Counted from the first letter of the stretch, positions 26,326-35,988 are shown. The stretch is 64,000 bases of DNA from Bacillus swezeyi (GCF_001969815.1 NZ_MRBK01000020.1:1-64000); one strand, 5' to 3'. Numbers and translations are program-made. The notes: generated by a model from the sequence alone, not told the origin.

Positions 26326-27516
26326 TCACGTCCTGTGAAACTCCGCGTTAGATTGTTCGACAATGCCTTTTAAGTTCTTCGACTTGCCAAAAAGCACCCC
26401 GATCCAAATAACAGCCATGACAGAAGTAATCAAATAAAACAGATTCCCGTTTTCAAACCTTTGCATATACCAGCCGCCTGCGACAGGTCCGAAAATGCTG
26501 CCGATGCTGAAGGTAATGCCGCACATCAAGTTTCCGGCAGGAAGAAGGTGCTTTGGAAGCAGGTCGGCCATAAAGCTGATGCCGAGCGAAAAAGTCGAGC
26601 CAACAGCCATTCCCGCCACAAAAAAACAGATCGCTAAAAAGAGAACGGACTCAGATAAGCCGGCCGCAAAAAAACAGCTGGCCCCGATTGCCAAAATGAC
26701 GAGCAGGACGTTTCTTCTCCCGAAGGTATCGCTCATGATGCCGAGAGGGTACTGAAAGACAATGCTGCCGATCGCAAAGGCGGGAAGAATGATTGATACG
26801 CCTTCAACAGAAATGCCGGACCTGAGCGCGTAGACCGGGAAATTTCCGTTCAGCGCGGTCTCCAAAAAACCGTAGCCGAATGTCGGCAAAAAAGCGACCC
26901 AGCCGAGCAAAAAGGCATGGGAAAAACGCTTCAGGCTACTATCGGCACGGGTGTCAGAGACGGCGCTTTTTTCAGGAAAGTCATTCCCGAGGCAAAACAC
27001 AAACATCCAAGCGAGCAGACTGAACGCGCCTGAGATGATAAACGGCAGTGATGGCGAAATCTCTACAAGCGGCGTTAAAAAAGGCCCGGCAGCAAATCCC
27101 AAACCAAAAGAAAGCCCGTATAATGAAATATTCCGCCCGCGGTTTTGTTCAGACGATAATGTCGTTACCCATGTTTGGGTTGAAAAGTGGAGCATATGAT
27201 CACCAATGCCAATCAAAAGCCGCAAAAAGAACCAAGTGAGGTAAGACTTGATAAAAACAAAGCTGAATAAACTGGCGGCAACCATTACGCCCCCGATAAT
27301 GATCAACGGTTTAAATCCAAGCTTTCGAAGCGGCGCTTCCATAAACGGGGAAGCGATCAGCACGCCGATATAAAGCCCTGTCGCATGAAGTCCGTTCAAT
27401 GCAGCGGAATGACCTTCCTGTTCAAAAATGACAGAGATGACCGGCAAAAGCATCCCTTGTGAAAAACCTGATATACTGACTATCAACACGAGTATGAAAA
27501 AGTGAAATCTTGACAT
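26326..27516 (-). CDS. yfkF: MFS efflux transporter YfkF
   Basis: 396 residues, twelve membrane helices. Features are the N-terminal SGFSQGMLLPVISVIFEQEG, the inter-domain loop after helix 6 and the second-half motif GIMSDTFGRRNVLLV. It belongs to the drug/solute exporter branch of the major facilitator superfamily; substrate unknown. AAGGAG precedes ATG 27516. Position between yfkH and chaA matches B. subtilis yfkF. Confidence 0.82.
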   Translation of the reverse strand: MSRFHFFILVLIVSISGFSQGMLLPVISVIFEQEGHSAALNGLHATGLYIGVLIASPFMEAPLRKLGFKPLIIIGGVMVAASLFSFVFIKSYLTWFFLRLLIGIGDHMLHFSTQTWVTTLSSEQNRGRNISLYGLSFGLGFAAGPFLTPLVEISPSLPFIISGAFSLLAWMFVFCLGNDFPEKSAVSDTRADSSLKRFSHAFLLGWVAFLPTFGYGFLETALNGNFPVYALRSGISVEGVSIILPAFAIGSIVFQYPLGIMSDTFGRRNVLLVILAIGASCFFAAGLSESVLFLAICFFVAGMAVGSTFSLGISFMADLLPKHLLPAGNLMCGITFSIGSIFGPVAGGWYMQRFENGNLFYLITSVMAVIWIGVLFGKSKNLKGIVEQSNAEFHRT

Positions 27517-27617
27517 CGCCCATTCTCCTTATCCGTCATCCTTCTTTGATCGTAAACTTTAGGAAGTTTTTAGGCAAGATGGTTTTTCTTTCACTGCCAT
27601 GAAAAGAGGTGAGAACC

Positions 27618-27998
27618 ATGGATATACAATGGAATCAAAACGGTTTCCATGCAGATCTGGCGTTTGGCCGCCTCGATATTTCAAGCCGCGAAGAAGCGGG
27701 TTTCAGGCCTTATCAGCTCATGATAGCTTCAATCGCAGCATGCAGCGGAACCGTTCTTCATAACATATTGGAAAAGAAGCGGATACAGCTGAAGGATATG
27801 ATCATTCAGGCAAAAGAAGAACGCATCCCTGAAGAAGCGGGCCGCATCAAAAGCATCCATCTTCATTTTATTTTAAAAGGGGAACATCTGAAGTCTGATC
27901 AAATACAAAAAACGCTGCGAATGGCCTTGAAAAACTGCGCAATGGCCAGGTCTGTCGAAAACAGCATCGACATCAAGGAAACATTTGAGATTCAGTAA
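27618..27998 (+). CDS. OsmC family protein
   Basis: 126 residues. The OsmC/Ohr fold is suggested by GFRPYQLMIASIAACSGTVL with the first reactive Cys and KNCAMARSVEN with the second. Such proteins reduce organic hydroperoxides through this Cys pair, though this branch (YhfA-like) is less well characterised than OhrA. ATG 27618 follows AGAGGTGA with good spacing; the GTG at 27609 overlaps that site. It is divergent from yfkF. Confidence 0.78.
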   Translation: MDIQWNQNGFHADLAFGRLDISSREEAGFRPYQLMIASIAACSGTVLHNILEKKRIQLKDMIIQAKEERIPEEAGRIKSIHLHFILKGEHLKSDQIQKTLRMALKNCAMARSVENSIDIKETFEIQ

Positions 27999-28108
27999 TG
28001 TTTCAAGCTTTCGCCAATGCGGAATAGATCAGTATGCCTGTATATAATTTGAAAGGTTCGTACAACAATAACCTACGACGAAAAAAGTAAAGAAAAGAGG
28101 AATGGAAA

Positions 28109-29164
28109 ATGGGCCGTATTTTCTTTCTGATCATGGCTGTGGGTGTTCCCCTTTCAATTGTAGGAAGCCTTATGCATTGGCCGTCAACCTTGTTGTTTAT
28201 CATCTATTGTCTTTCCATTATTGCACTTGCCAGCTATATGGGAAGGGCCACTGAGAGCCTTGCAATTATTGCAGGGCCCAGAATCGGCGGGCTGTTAAAT
28301 GCCACATTCGGCAATGCCGTGGAACTGATTATTTCGATTTTCGCATTGAGGGAAGGGCTGATCGGCATCGTCCTCGCTTCCCTGACAGGTTCTGTACTCG
28401 GCAATCTGCTGCTTGTCGCCGGCCTGTCGTTTTTCATCGGCGGTCTTAAATACAAGCGGCAGGAATTTAATGTGTATGATGCCAGACATAACTCAGGGCT
28501 CCTCATGTTTGCGATCATTGTTGCCTTCGTCATTCCTGAAGTGTTTTCAGCGGAAATGACGGAGCCGCGGAAGCTGTCGATGAGCGTTGGCATCAGCATC
28601 ATCATGATTGTGCTTTACTTGGCGGCGCTGTATTTCAAGCTTGTCAGCCACCGCGGCGTCTACCAGACGAACAAAAACGAGGCTGCAGAAGACCACGAGG
28701 AGCCGGAATGGTCGGGAAAGCGCGCGACATTGATTTTGTTTTTAGCAACGCTTGCCGTCGCCTATATTTCCGAAAACCTTGTCCATACTTTTGATACGGT
28801 CGCTGAACAATTCGGCTGGACTGAGCTGTTTATCGGCGTCATCATTGTTGCGATCGTCGGCAATGCTGCAGAACACGCTTCTGCCGTGATTATGGCTTAT
28901 AAGAACAAGATGGATGTGGCAGTGGAAATTGCGATCGGATCAACTTTGCAGATCGCGATGTTTGTCGCTCCGGTGCTTGTGATTATTTCTTTGTTTTTTC
29001 AACAAGCCATGCCGCTTGTCTTTACACTGCCTGAACTTGTCGCGATGGCATCTGCCGTTCTTTTAATGATCGTGATTTCCAATGACGGGGATACCAACTG
29101 GTTTGAAGGCGCGACATTGCTGGCCGCTTATATCATTATGGGAATCGGTTTCTTTCTTCTTTAA
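28109..29164 (+). CDS. chaA: Calcium/proton antiporter ChaA (YfkE)
   Basis: 351 residues, eleven membrane helices, CaCA superfamily. The two inverted halves each carry the cation motif: GGLLNATFGNAVELIISIFAL in the first and VAIVGNAAEHASAVIMAYK in the second, with the paired glutamates that bind Ca2+. It exports calcium in exchange for protons. The length equals that of B. subtilis YfkE, for which a crystal structure exists. AGAGG precedes ATG 28109. Confidence 0.88.
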   Translation: MGRIFFLIMAVGVPLSIVGSLMHWPSTLLFIIYCLSIIALASYMGRATESLAIIAGPRIGGLLNATFGNAVELIISIFALREGLIGIVLASLTGSVLGNLLLVAGLSFFIGGLKYKRQEFNVYDARHNSGLLMFAIIVAFVIPEVFSAEMTEPRKLSMSVGISIIMIVLYLAALYFKLVSHRGVYQTNKNEAAEDHEEPEWSGKRATLILFLATLAVAYISENLVHTFDTVAEQFGWTELFIGVIIVAIVGNAAEHASAVIMAYKNKMDVAVEIAIGSTLQIAMFVAPVLVIISLFFQQAMPLVFTLPELVAMASAVLLMIVISNDGDTNWFEGATLLAAYIIMGIGFFLL

Positions 29165-29230
29165 AAAAATTGGGATAAGAGCGTCTCATCCGGAAAACAA
29201 TAAGGAAAAAGGAACAGAAAGAGTGATAGT

Positions 29231-30022
29231 ATGAAAAAGCTTTTGTATTTTACGCTGACTGCGTTTTTATCCTTTAGTTTTTTCGCTGTACAGGAAGCTG
29301 ATGCAGCTAAACCGATCAAAATTCCAAGCTCTGTCACAAACATTTCCAAAGAAAACACATACCCCAACGCTTCTCAGGATCAGCCGAGGCTTCAGCCGAG
29401 CGAATTGGCGGACGAGCTGCTGCAAACATCCGATATCACGATCGAGAATCCGCATCTGATTAAAATGCTGAATGAATCAAGCATCTCCAGTACACCGCTG
29501 GCGATCGGATACAGAGCGACGATTTATTTGGGAAGATGGGCGCTTGGGTACACATCAAATGAAACCGTCGCGAATTGGGAATATCGCAAAATCAACACAA
29601 ACCGCTTTGATAACAGAGGCGGAAAAGCACCTGCCGAAATCACCTATTCGCAAGATCAGACAAGCAAAATCAAAGGCGGCTTAACGGCAAAAGTGCCCAA
29701 AGCTGAAGATGTAAAAAACATGATGATGCTGAAAGCCATGGAAAAAACAAAGCTGCCGCTCGCTTTTGAAACGGTGGTCGGAGCCGGAACAAAACGGGAT
29801 CAAGTGTATAAAGTGCAGCCGAAAAAACTCGGATATCTGAACGCTTACGCACCGGCCGTCAATGAAAAAGGAAAAGTCACCTATGGCGAGGTGTATCTCG
29901 TTTTAAAAGGAAGTAAAAGAAAGCTTGTCGTCAAAAATATCACCTCACAGGGAATCGGGGCATGGATTCCTGTACAGGACCACCTTACATTCGGTTTTCA
30001 GCTGAGCCATCAGCTGAAATAA
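29231..30022 (+). CDS. yfkD: Secreted YfkD-family protein
   Basis: 263 residues. A clear signal peptide (KKLLYFTLTAFLSFSFFAVQ, cleavage after AEADA-like residues near 26) leads to a soluble domain without known catalytic motifs. The YfkD family is confined to Bacillus relatives and its function is unknown. It is 66 bp downstream of chaA and ends in a strong bidirectional terminator. Confidence 0.82.
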   Translation: MKKLLYFTLTAFLSFSFFAVQEADAAKPIKIPSSVTNISKENTYPNASQDQPRLQPSELADELLQTSDITIENPHLIKMLNESSISSTPLAIGYRATIYLGRWALGYTSNETVANWEYRKINTNRFDNRGGKAPAEITYSQDQTSKIKGGLTAKVPKAEDVKNMMMLKAMEKTKLPLAFETVVGAGTKRDQVYKVQPKKLGYLNAYAPAVNEKGKVTYGEVYLVLKGSKRKLVVKNITSQGIGAWIPVQDHLTFGFQLSHQLK

Positions 30023-30058
30023 GAAAAAGCAAGCCTTATGGACAGGCTTGCTTTTTCT
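30023..30058. terminator. Bidirectional terminator between yfkD and yfkAB
   Basis: The hairpin GAAAAAGCAAGCC/GGCTTGCTTTTTC, with A and T flanks, lies directly between the convergent stop codons. Confidence 0.85.
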
Positions 30059-31180
30059 TCATACTTTCGCTTTCCGGGAAGAAAAATCAATATCTTGATA
30101 ATAGTTGTTTTTCACCAGTACATTTGGGCCGAGGCATCTGACATTCGGGCAATGACAGTTCAGCTCCCTGGCCAGCTCTGTTTTTCTCCATTTGGCATAT
30201 GCGCTCGGAAGGCTGTCTGTTTGAATATTGCCGAGCGGCGGAGTGTCCCCGAAATCCGTCACAATAATATTGCCGTCAAAAATGTTTACATTCAGGCGTG
30301 AACGGCCGTCGGGATCATTTCTGACCGTGACATTTTTGGCTTCGCGCAGCCTTTTTAAAAGAAGCTGGTCTTCGGCTTCAGAGCTGCACGAATAGAAAGG
30401 CAGGGTGCCGAACAGCATCCACGTATTTTCATCGCGAATGTCGAGAAGGTGGTGGATCGCTTTTCTCATGTCCTTTAAGCTCAAAGTTTCTAAGGCGCTT
30501 GCAAAATCGCTTGGATACATCGGGTGTACCTCATGGCGCTGGCATTTCATCTCATCGACAATCTGACGGTGAATATGTTCGATATGAGGAAGCGTCCGTT
30601 TATTGAGCATCGTTTCAGCAGAAACCATCACCCCTTCATCAACAAGCGTCCGGCTGTTTTCGATCATTTTCTCAAAATAGCGGGCCCGCTGTGCAAACGT
30701 CGGTTTTTTCTCCATCATGGCAAAGCCGATTTCGGCAAAATCTTCAACAGTTCCCCAGTTGTGGGAAATGTGAAGCACATCCAAGTAAGGAATGATCAGC
30801 TCATAGCGGCTGATGTCAAGCGTCAGGTTTGAATTGATCTGCGTCCGGACGCCGCGCTCATGGGCATATTTTAATAAAGGAACGACATATTCCTTTACGG
30901 ATTTTAATGAAAGCATCGGCTCTCCGCCGGTGATGCTTAATGAACGGAGCCGCGGAATCTCATCCAGCCGTTTTAAAAGCAGGCTGACGGGAAGCGCGTC
31001 CGGGTCCTTCGGCTGGAGCGTATATCCGACGGCGCAGTGCTCACAGCGCATATTGCAAAGCGTTGTCGTCGTAAATTCAACGTTTGTCAGCTGTATATCT
31101 CCATATTGGTCAACATCCATATAGGCTTCCCACGGATCAAAATCAGGGGAAATCGGACGGACCTGCGTTTTTTCTGTCAT
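30059..31180 (-). CDS. yfkAB: Radical SAM protein YfkAB
   Basis: 373 residues from ATG 31180, which has AAGGAG upstream; extending to 31261 adds codons without a site. The [4Fe-4S] cluster motif is CNMRCEHC near residue 50, followed by SITGGEPMLS for SAM binding. A C-terminal region includes more cysteines (CHCPNVRCLGPN), suggesting a SPASM-like auxiliary cluster. The substrate is unknown. It is one continuous gene here, consistent with the view that the originally separate yfkA and yfkB are one gene. Confidence 0.85.
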   Translation of the reverse strand: MTEKTQVRPISPDFDPWEAYMDVDQYGDIQLTNVEFTTTTLCNMRCEHCAVGYTLQPKDPDALPVSLLLKRLDEIPRLRSLSITGGEPMLSLKSVKEYVVPLLKYAHERGVRTQINSNLTLDISRYELIIPYLDVLHISHNWGTVEDFAEIGFAMMEKKPTFAQRARYFEKMIENSRTLVDEGVMVSAETMLNKRTLPHIEHIHRQIVDEMKCQRHEVHPMYPSDFASALETLSLKDMRKAIHHLLDIRDENTWMLFGTLPFYSCSSEAEDQLLLKRLREAKNVTVRNDPDGRSRLNVNIFDGNIIVTDFGDTPPLGNIQTDSLPSAYAKWRKTELARELNCHCPNVRCLGPNVLVKNNYYQDIDFSSRKAKV

Positions 31181-31325
31181 GGCATATCTAACTCCTTTAT
31201 CGATAGGACATACTAATATAGCCCAACTATTCATTTTAGACCTCATCCTAAAGCTTCGCAAGTGATGGATGATTGAAAAAAGCCGGTTTATAGGCTACCA
31301 TATAAGGAACAAAAGGAGGAGAAGC

Positions 31326-31511
31326 ATGGGTAACGCAGTAAATGACAAAGAACAGCAAGTCAATTATTTAAAAAACAGATTGGATATGTTTATGTCTGTC
31401 ATCGATTCTCTAGACCCTGAATCAACGGACATTGAAGATATTGACAGGCTGATCAGTATGCTTGACGATCTTGAAGACAAATATGAACGCTTTAAAAAAG
31501 ACTGGAAGTAA
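31326..31511 (+). CDS. yfjT: SE1561 family small protein YfjT
   Basis: 61 residues, acidic and helical (VIDSLDPESTDIEDIDRLIS, LDDLEDKYERFKKDW). It matches the small conserved Firmicutes SE1561 family of unknown function. AGGAGGAG precedes ATG 31326; in-frame codons upstream to 31269 are unlikely to be translated. A terminator follows immediately. Confidence 0.75.
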   Translation: MGNAVNDKEQQVNYLKNRLDMFMSVIDSLDPESTDIEDIDRLISMLDDLEDKYERFKKDWK

Positions 31512-31541
31512 AACCGCTGCATTTTTCGCCGCGGTTTTTTG
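31511..31541 (+). terminator. Terminator of yfjT
   Basis: The hairpin AAAACCGC/GCGGTTTT is followed by TTTG at the end of yfjT. Confidence 0.7.
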
Positions 31542-31617
31542 TTTTCCAAGTGTTGCTTGGTATGAAAGAGAGAACCGTTTAGCACAATAAGGAAAAATGA
31601 AACTGGGAGCGAAAATG

Positions 31618-32409
31618 ATGAAACGAATCTGTGCCATATGCTGCGGATTTCTGCTGATGCTGACCTTTGCAGGAAATGCCGAAGCGATATCCAATAAGGC
31701 TGTTCATTGGGGCTTCTCCAAAAGCAAAAACCATGAGCCGGCTGATGCGGGAAAAGAGCTGAACAGCCTTTTAAAGCAGTATGACGCCTTCTATTTAGGC
31801 AACACAAAAGAAAAAACAATCTACTTAACCTTTGATAACGGCTATGAAAACGGCTATACGCCTCAGGTGCTCGATGTCTTGAAAAAGCAAAACGTGAAAG
31901 CGGCTTTTTTTGTGACGGGCCATTTTGTCAAAGACCAACCCGAACTTATTAAACGCATGGCCCAGGAAGGGCACATCATCGGCAATCACTCATTCCACCA
32001 TCCTGATTTAACAACGAAAACAAGCCGCGTCATTAAAGAAGAACTGGAATCCGTCACAGAAGAAGTGCTGAAAATCACCGGCAAAAAGGACAATCTCTAT
32101 TTGCGTCCGCCGCGTGGCGTATTCAGCGAGCGGGTGCTTGAAGAGACAAAACAACTCGGCTATCAAACCGTTTTTTGGTCAGTCGCGTTTGTCGACTGGA
32201 AAATCAACTCCCAAAAAGGCTGGAAATATGCTTACGACAATATGATGAAACAGGCTCATCCCGGCGCCATCTACCTGCTTCATACTGTATCAAGAGACAA
32301 TGCCGAAGCGCTTGACCAAGCCATCACCGATTTAAAAAAAGAAGGGTATACATTTAAAAGCCTTGATGATTTGATGTTTGAAAAATATGTGATGCTAAAG
32401 CCCCTTTAA
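31618..32409 (+). CDS. pdaA: N-acetylmuramic acid deacetylase PdaA
   Basis: 263 residues. A signal sequence (CAICCGFLLMLTFAGNAEA) leads to a NodB polysaccharide deacetylase domain with the metal Asp in LTFDNGYENG, HSFHHPD, and the active-site LRPPRGVFSE. It deacetylates MurNAc as the first step to muramic-delta-lactam in the spore cortex, which is needed for germination. Nearly the whole protein matches B. subtilis PdaA (YfjS) in order and length. ATG 31618 has GGGAG 8 bp upstream; ATG 31615 and 31597 are alternatives. Expression in the forespore (sigma-G) is known for the family, and CACAATA at 31583-31589 could be part of such a promoter. Confidence 0.88.
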   Translation: MKRICAICCGFLLMLTFAGNAEAISNKAVHWGFSKSKNHEPADAGKELNSLLKQYDAFYLGNTKEKTIYLTFDNGYENGYTPQVLDVLKKQNVKAAFFVTGHFVKDQPELIKRMAQEGHIIGNHSFHHPDLTTKTSRVIKEELESVTEEVLKITGKKDNLYLRPPRGVFSERVLEETKQLGYQTVFWSVAFVDWKINSQKGWKYAYDNMMKQAHPGAIYLLHTVSRDNAEALDQAITDLKKEGYTFKSLDDLMFEKYVMLKPL

Positions 32410-32410
32410 A

Positions 32411-32449
32411 CGAAAAAACTTCGGTCGTTTACCGAGGTTTTTTTCGTTT
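32411..32449 (+). terminator. Terminator of pdaA
   Basis: ACGAAAAAAC-TTCGG pairs with CCGA-GGTTTTTTTCGT. It lies directly after pdaA. Confidence 0.7.
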
Positions 32450-32582
32450 GTTCAAAAATTGAGGCTTCAGACTCTTTCATTTACTCCAGTCAATTCCATA
32501 GAATAAAAAACCAATTTATATACATATATTACTAGATTTAAAAAAGAAATAGGTATATCATTGAATAGAAGGGGGAATTACC

Positions 32583-33686
32583 ATGACAAATTCAGTAAAA
32601 TCAGTTACATCACCCAAAAAATTTATTACAGGAAAACGATTGCTTAAGAATTTGAATGACTACATTCAAGATTTTGGCGATAAGGCTTATATCATTTGCG
32701 ACGAGTTTATATTAGACCGGGCGAAAAAAGAAGCCGGGGATTCAATTCAAACAGCCGGCAATCAAGCCGTTTTTAAAAAATTTAATTATGAATGCACACA
32801 AGAGGAAATCGAGCGAAACCGTGAGCTTGCACGCGAAGCCGGCGCGAACATCATCGTTGGAATCGGGGGCGGAAAAACGCTCGATACCGCAAAAGCAACG
32901 GCCTATTATGAAAAGCTGCCGGTTGTGATTTTCCCGACAATCGCATCAACAGACGCCCCATGTACGGCGCTTGCCGTTATTTATAAACAAAACGGAGCAT
33001 TTGACCGTTATTTATTTTTGCCGACGAACCCTGATGTCGTGCTGGCAGATTCAGAGATATTATCAGGCGCACCTGCACGCTTTTTCGCCGCCGGAATCGG
33101 AGACGCTTTGGCTACATATTTTGAAGCGCGGGCATGCTACCGTTCAAACGGAGACAACCTCGTGTTGATGAAACCTTCAACAACAGGCTTGGGACTGGCC
33201 CGCCTCTGCTATGATACGCTGCTGGAAAACGGCGTAAAAGCGATGCAGGCCGTTCAGCGCAAAGTATCAACAAGAGCTGTCGAAGACACCATCGAAGCCA
33301 CGATCTATTTAAGCGGTGTCGGTGCGGAATCAGGCGGCCTCGCCGCGGCGCACGCCATCCACAACGGCATGACAGCCGTACCTGCTCTGCACAAAGCGCA
33401 GCACGGCGAAAAAGTAACATTCGGCCTCCTGGCGCAGCTTGTCCTTGAAAACGTACCGGCAGAAGAACTGGAAACGGTCATCAACTTTATTAAAGGTGTC
33501 GGTCTACCATTAACATTACAAGACTTGGGAGTCGACGAATTTGTAGAAGCAGAATGGCGCCAAGTCGCAGAAGCCGCTTGTGCGGAAGGCGACACAATGG
33601 GCAACATGCCATTCCCTGTCACACCAGACGACGTCTACAACGCGATCATCGCCGCCAATGCGATCGCCGAGTCTTATCACGATTAA
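32583..33686 (+). CDS. gldA: Glycerol dehydrogenase GldA
   Basis: 367 residues, iron/zinc alcohol dehydrogenase superfamily, GldA branch. The NAD motif is GIGGGKTLDTAKA, the phosphate contact TIASTDAPCTAL. Metal ligands fit Asp in AAGIGDALATYFEA and His in AAAHAIHNGM and HKAQHGEKV. It oxidises glycerol to dihydroxyacetone with NAD+. Its position between pdaA and the yfjQ region is not the B. subtilis arrangement as I recall it. GGGGG is 7 bp before ATG 32583 and a strong terminator follows; it stands alone. Confidence 0.88.
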   Translation: MTNSVKSVTSPKKFITGKRLLKNLNDYIQDFGDKAYIICDEFILDRAKKEAGDSIQTAGNQAVFKKFNYECTQEEIERNRELAREAGANIIVGIGGGKTLDTAKATAYYEKLPVVIFPTIASTDAPCTALAVIYKQNGAFDRYLFLPTNPDVVLADSEILSGAPARFFAAGIGDALATYFEARACYRSNGDNLVLMKPSTTGLGLARLCYDTLLENGVKAMQAVQRKVSTRAVEDTIEATIYLSGVGAESGGLAAAHAIHNGMTAVPALHKAQHGEKVTFGLLAQLVLENVPAEELETVINFIKGVGLPLTLQDLGVDEFVEAEWRQVAEAACAEGDTMGNMPFPVTPDDVYNAIIAANAIAESYHD

Positions 33687-33732
33687 TCAAGAAAAAGCCG
33701 TTTCCGTGATGGAGCGGCTTTTTTCTTGATTG
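33687..33732 (+). terminator. Terminator of gldA
   Basis: A long hairpin AATCAAGAAAAAGCCG/CGGCTTTTTTCTTGATT begins at the gldA stop. A second, smaller one (AAGCAGG/CCTGCTT, 33755-33774) follows. Confidence 0.8.
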
Positions 33733-34224
33733 GCATGTGAGGCAGAGGCAAAATAAGCAGGTGCGGGCCTGCTTTCTTTTCTATTGAATCATTTCAGTTA
33801 TGAAAAGATAATGCTGCCTCTTGTAAAAAATACTAGTCTGAGTGAATAAGCAGTAAAATGAAAGTTTTCTTTTTAAGTATAAAAAAAAGACCTGTACAGA
33901 AAAAAACGCTGAACCAACCAATTGTGATTTTGGGAAAATGCCTTTAGGTGTAAATTCGTTCATGTTATATTCCTGCTTTCGGTTACTTTTAGCCGGGAAA
34001 ATATATGGATATCCTTCTTTGATCCTTTCAATCGGAGTTCTGCTCTTCTTTAAGTTCTTTCAAAAGGTCGCAGCTCTTGAGGTTGTTTTCTCAATCTTCT
34101 GCAGATGGTTACATAAAAGCAAAACGACGTGATCGATTAACTAGACATTGATTATCCAAATTTTCCCGATTAAGGGCATCATTCTTTTACTAAGCCTTTG
34201 CAGCAGTACACCTGCAAAGTGCAA
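33733..34224. other. Long AT-rich gap (492 bp) without a supported gene
   Basis: After a small GC-rich hairpin at 33755-33774 the sequence is AT-rich. Two short ORFs exist: 60 codons on the minus strand (33781-33963) and a hydrophobic 64-codon one on the plus strand (33938-34132). Neither has a convincing ribosome site. It could hide a regulatory RNA or a decayed gene. Confidence 0.4.
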
Positions 34225-34836
34225 CTATTGAACAACTTCAATCTCAAACTCCGGTTCCTCCAAGAAACCTGTCATTGAAACACTCTCGTTTCCCGGTGCC
34301 GTGAACGTGATCTCATATGTTCTTTGTGAATGAGGAGGCGCTGTTAACGTCTCCGCCTTAAATTCAAACTCATGGATCATTTCAGGCGATAGAGAGACGA
34401 GCTGGGCGTTTTTTCCGTAATTGTTCACCTTAACCGTGCAGTCCATCTTTCCTTCTTCTTGGTCGTCCGAATAGCCGCATGAACTTTCTCTTGTGATATA
34501 TTCCAGGGCATCCGCACCGCGCGCGTTCCATTTCAGAAAGAACATCAATTCCTCTGTGACAAGCGGATAGAGCGCTGTAAACCCTATAATAAACAGCAAG
34601 AGCTTTAAGCGAATCCATGCCACCTTCCTGTAATAGAGCGAGGCAAGCACAAATCCGGTGATCATGAGAACGAGCCCCATCACAGAAATATAATGAAGCC
34701 CGGCAGAGCTCCGGACAGGTCCGCCTAAAAAACAAAAAATCGCTTCGCCAGCCGACACTTGCTGATGAGTATTGGCGCCAAGCAATAAGCCGAAAATAAT
34801 CAGGCTGATTCCAGCCGATCCTTTGTGCAGCTCCAT
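34225..34836 (-). CDS. Hypothetical membrane protein with C-terminal exported domain
   Basis: 203 residues. Three hydrophobic helices occur near residues 8-22, 48-66 and 75-92. After them a soluble region contains a Cys pair (SCGYSDDQEEGKMDCTV) and a beta-rich stretch ending TAPGNESVSMTGFLEEPEFE, which may form a small Ig-like domain outside the cell. I recognise no family. TAAGGAGGG precedes ATG 34836, so it is a real gene. It lies upstream of nothing obvious and just beyond the CorA gene. Confidence 0.65.
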   Translation of the reverse strand: MELHKGSAGISLIIFGLLLGANTHQQVSAGEAIFCFLGGPVRSSAGLHYISVMGLVLMITGFVLASLYYRKVAWIRLKLLLFIIGFTALYPLVTEELMFFLKWNARGADALEYITRESSCGYSDDQEEGKMDCTVKVNNYGKNAQLVSLSPEMIHEFEFKAETLTAPPHSQRTYEITFTAPGNESVSMTGFLEEPEFEIEVVQ

Positions 34837-34893
34837 GTTTTTCCCTCCTTAACTATAGAAATAGTCGAAGGGGGCCCTAAAAAGCTTCCTTAT

Positions 34894-35853
34894 TTACTTA
34901 AAAATGTCAAACCATCCTTTATGGCGGAACCAGAAGATCATCCCGGCAACCACGGCAGCCATCATTCCAAGGACGAAAAAATATCCGTAACGCCAATGCA
35001 GTTCAGGCATGTTGTCAAAATTCATGCCATAGACCCCGACGATAAAAGTCAGCGGAATGAAAATCGTTGACACGATTGTCAGCGTCATTATGATGGCGTT
35101 CATCCGATTGGAGTTCAGCGTCTGGTAGCTGTCTCTTAAATCAGCGGTCATGTCGCGGTTGTTTTCAACAATTTCGGTCAGTTTCAGCAGATGGTCATAA
35201 ATATCGCTGTAATAGGCTTTTCTTTCGCGGTTCTCTTTTAGATTTTCAATATTTAAGATTCTATAGAGCAAATCCCGCATCGGGATGATCGTTCTTCTGA
35301 GCTTGAGAAGATCGCCGCGGATGTCAAACACTTCGTTCATCAGTGTTCCGAACGTTTTTCGGCTGTCGCTTTCAGCGATTTCATTGAGCCTGTCTTCAAT
35401 TTGATAAAGGATTGGAAAGTATTCGTCAACAAGCTGATCCATGACCATATAGGCGATATGGTTCGGTCCTTTTTTCCACAAGTCCCTGTTATTGAAAAAG
35501 TGTTTTTTCACTTTTTCAATGCCGGCCGAACGATGAAGGTGAAATGTAACGATAAAATCCTTTCCGACGAATAAGTCCACTTCTTCAGAAGCCAAAGTCT
35601 TTTGATTTAAAGCATGTATCACGTAAAAAAGGTATTGTTCATATTGATCAAGCTTAGGACGCTGCAAATGATGGAAGCAGTCCTCAATCGACAAAGGGTG
35701 AAAGTGAAAATGGCTTTTTAGCAAAGAAGCTTCTTCATCTGAAGGCTGATCAAAATCGGTCCAATACCATTCAATATCATGATCTGCCAGTCTTTCTGCA
35801 GAGATGTCGGATAAAAGCTGTCCGTCTTTTGTAATCGCAATATGTTTGAACAT
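34894..35853 (-). CDS. yfjQ: CorA-type magnesium/divalent cation transporter YfjQ
   Basis: 319 residues. The N-terminal cytoplasmic funnel domain leads to long helices and two C-terminal membrane segments. The CorA selectivity signature YGMNFDNMPEL is at residues ~262-272. ATG 35853 is chosen because GGAGG is 8 bp upstream; TTG 35859 is too close. It mediates Mg2+ (or Co2+/Ni2+) influx as a pentamer. It is divergent from the DNA glycosylase gene. Confidence 0.87.
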   Translation of the reverse strand: MFKHIAITKDGQLLSDISAERLADHDIEWYWTDFDQPSDEEASLLKSHFHFHPLSIEDCFHHLQRPKLDQYEQYLFYVIHALNQKTLASEEVDLFVGKDFIVTFHLHRSAGIEKVKKHFFNNRDLWKKGPNHIAYMVMDQLVDEYFPILYQIEDRLNEIAESDSRKTFGTLMNEVFDIRGDLLKLRRTIIPMRDLLYRILNIENLKENRERKAYYSDIYDHLLKLTEIVENNRDMTADLRDSYQTLNSNRMNAIIMTLTIVSTIFIPLTFIVGVYGMNFDNMPELHWRYGYFFVLGMMAAVVAGMIFWFRHKGWFDIFK

Positions 35854-35949
35854 TGGCAACCCTCCACCTTCATCATAGCATGCTGCCGAACGCCGGGAAT
35901 CATTCGGTTTGAAAATAAAATTCTCTCTTTTTTAAGTGAAAAGCAAACA

Positions 35950-35958
35950 TGGTATACT
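35950..35958 (+). promoter_or_regulatory. Extended -10 promoter for the DNA glycosylase gene
   Basis: TGGTATACT is an extended -10 (TGnTATACT) located 31 bp before ATG 35989. The -35 region is AT-rich without a clear TTGACA. Confidence 0.5.
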
Positions 35959-35988
35959 GTGGACAAAGAAGAAAAGGGATGGGAAGCC

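Noticed and set aside
33938..34132. 64-codon hydrophobic ORF in the gap after gldA
   Set aside because: Weak ribosome site and no similarity; possible but not supportable.
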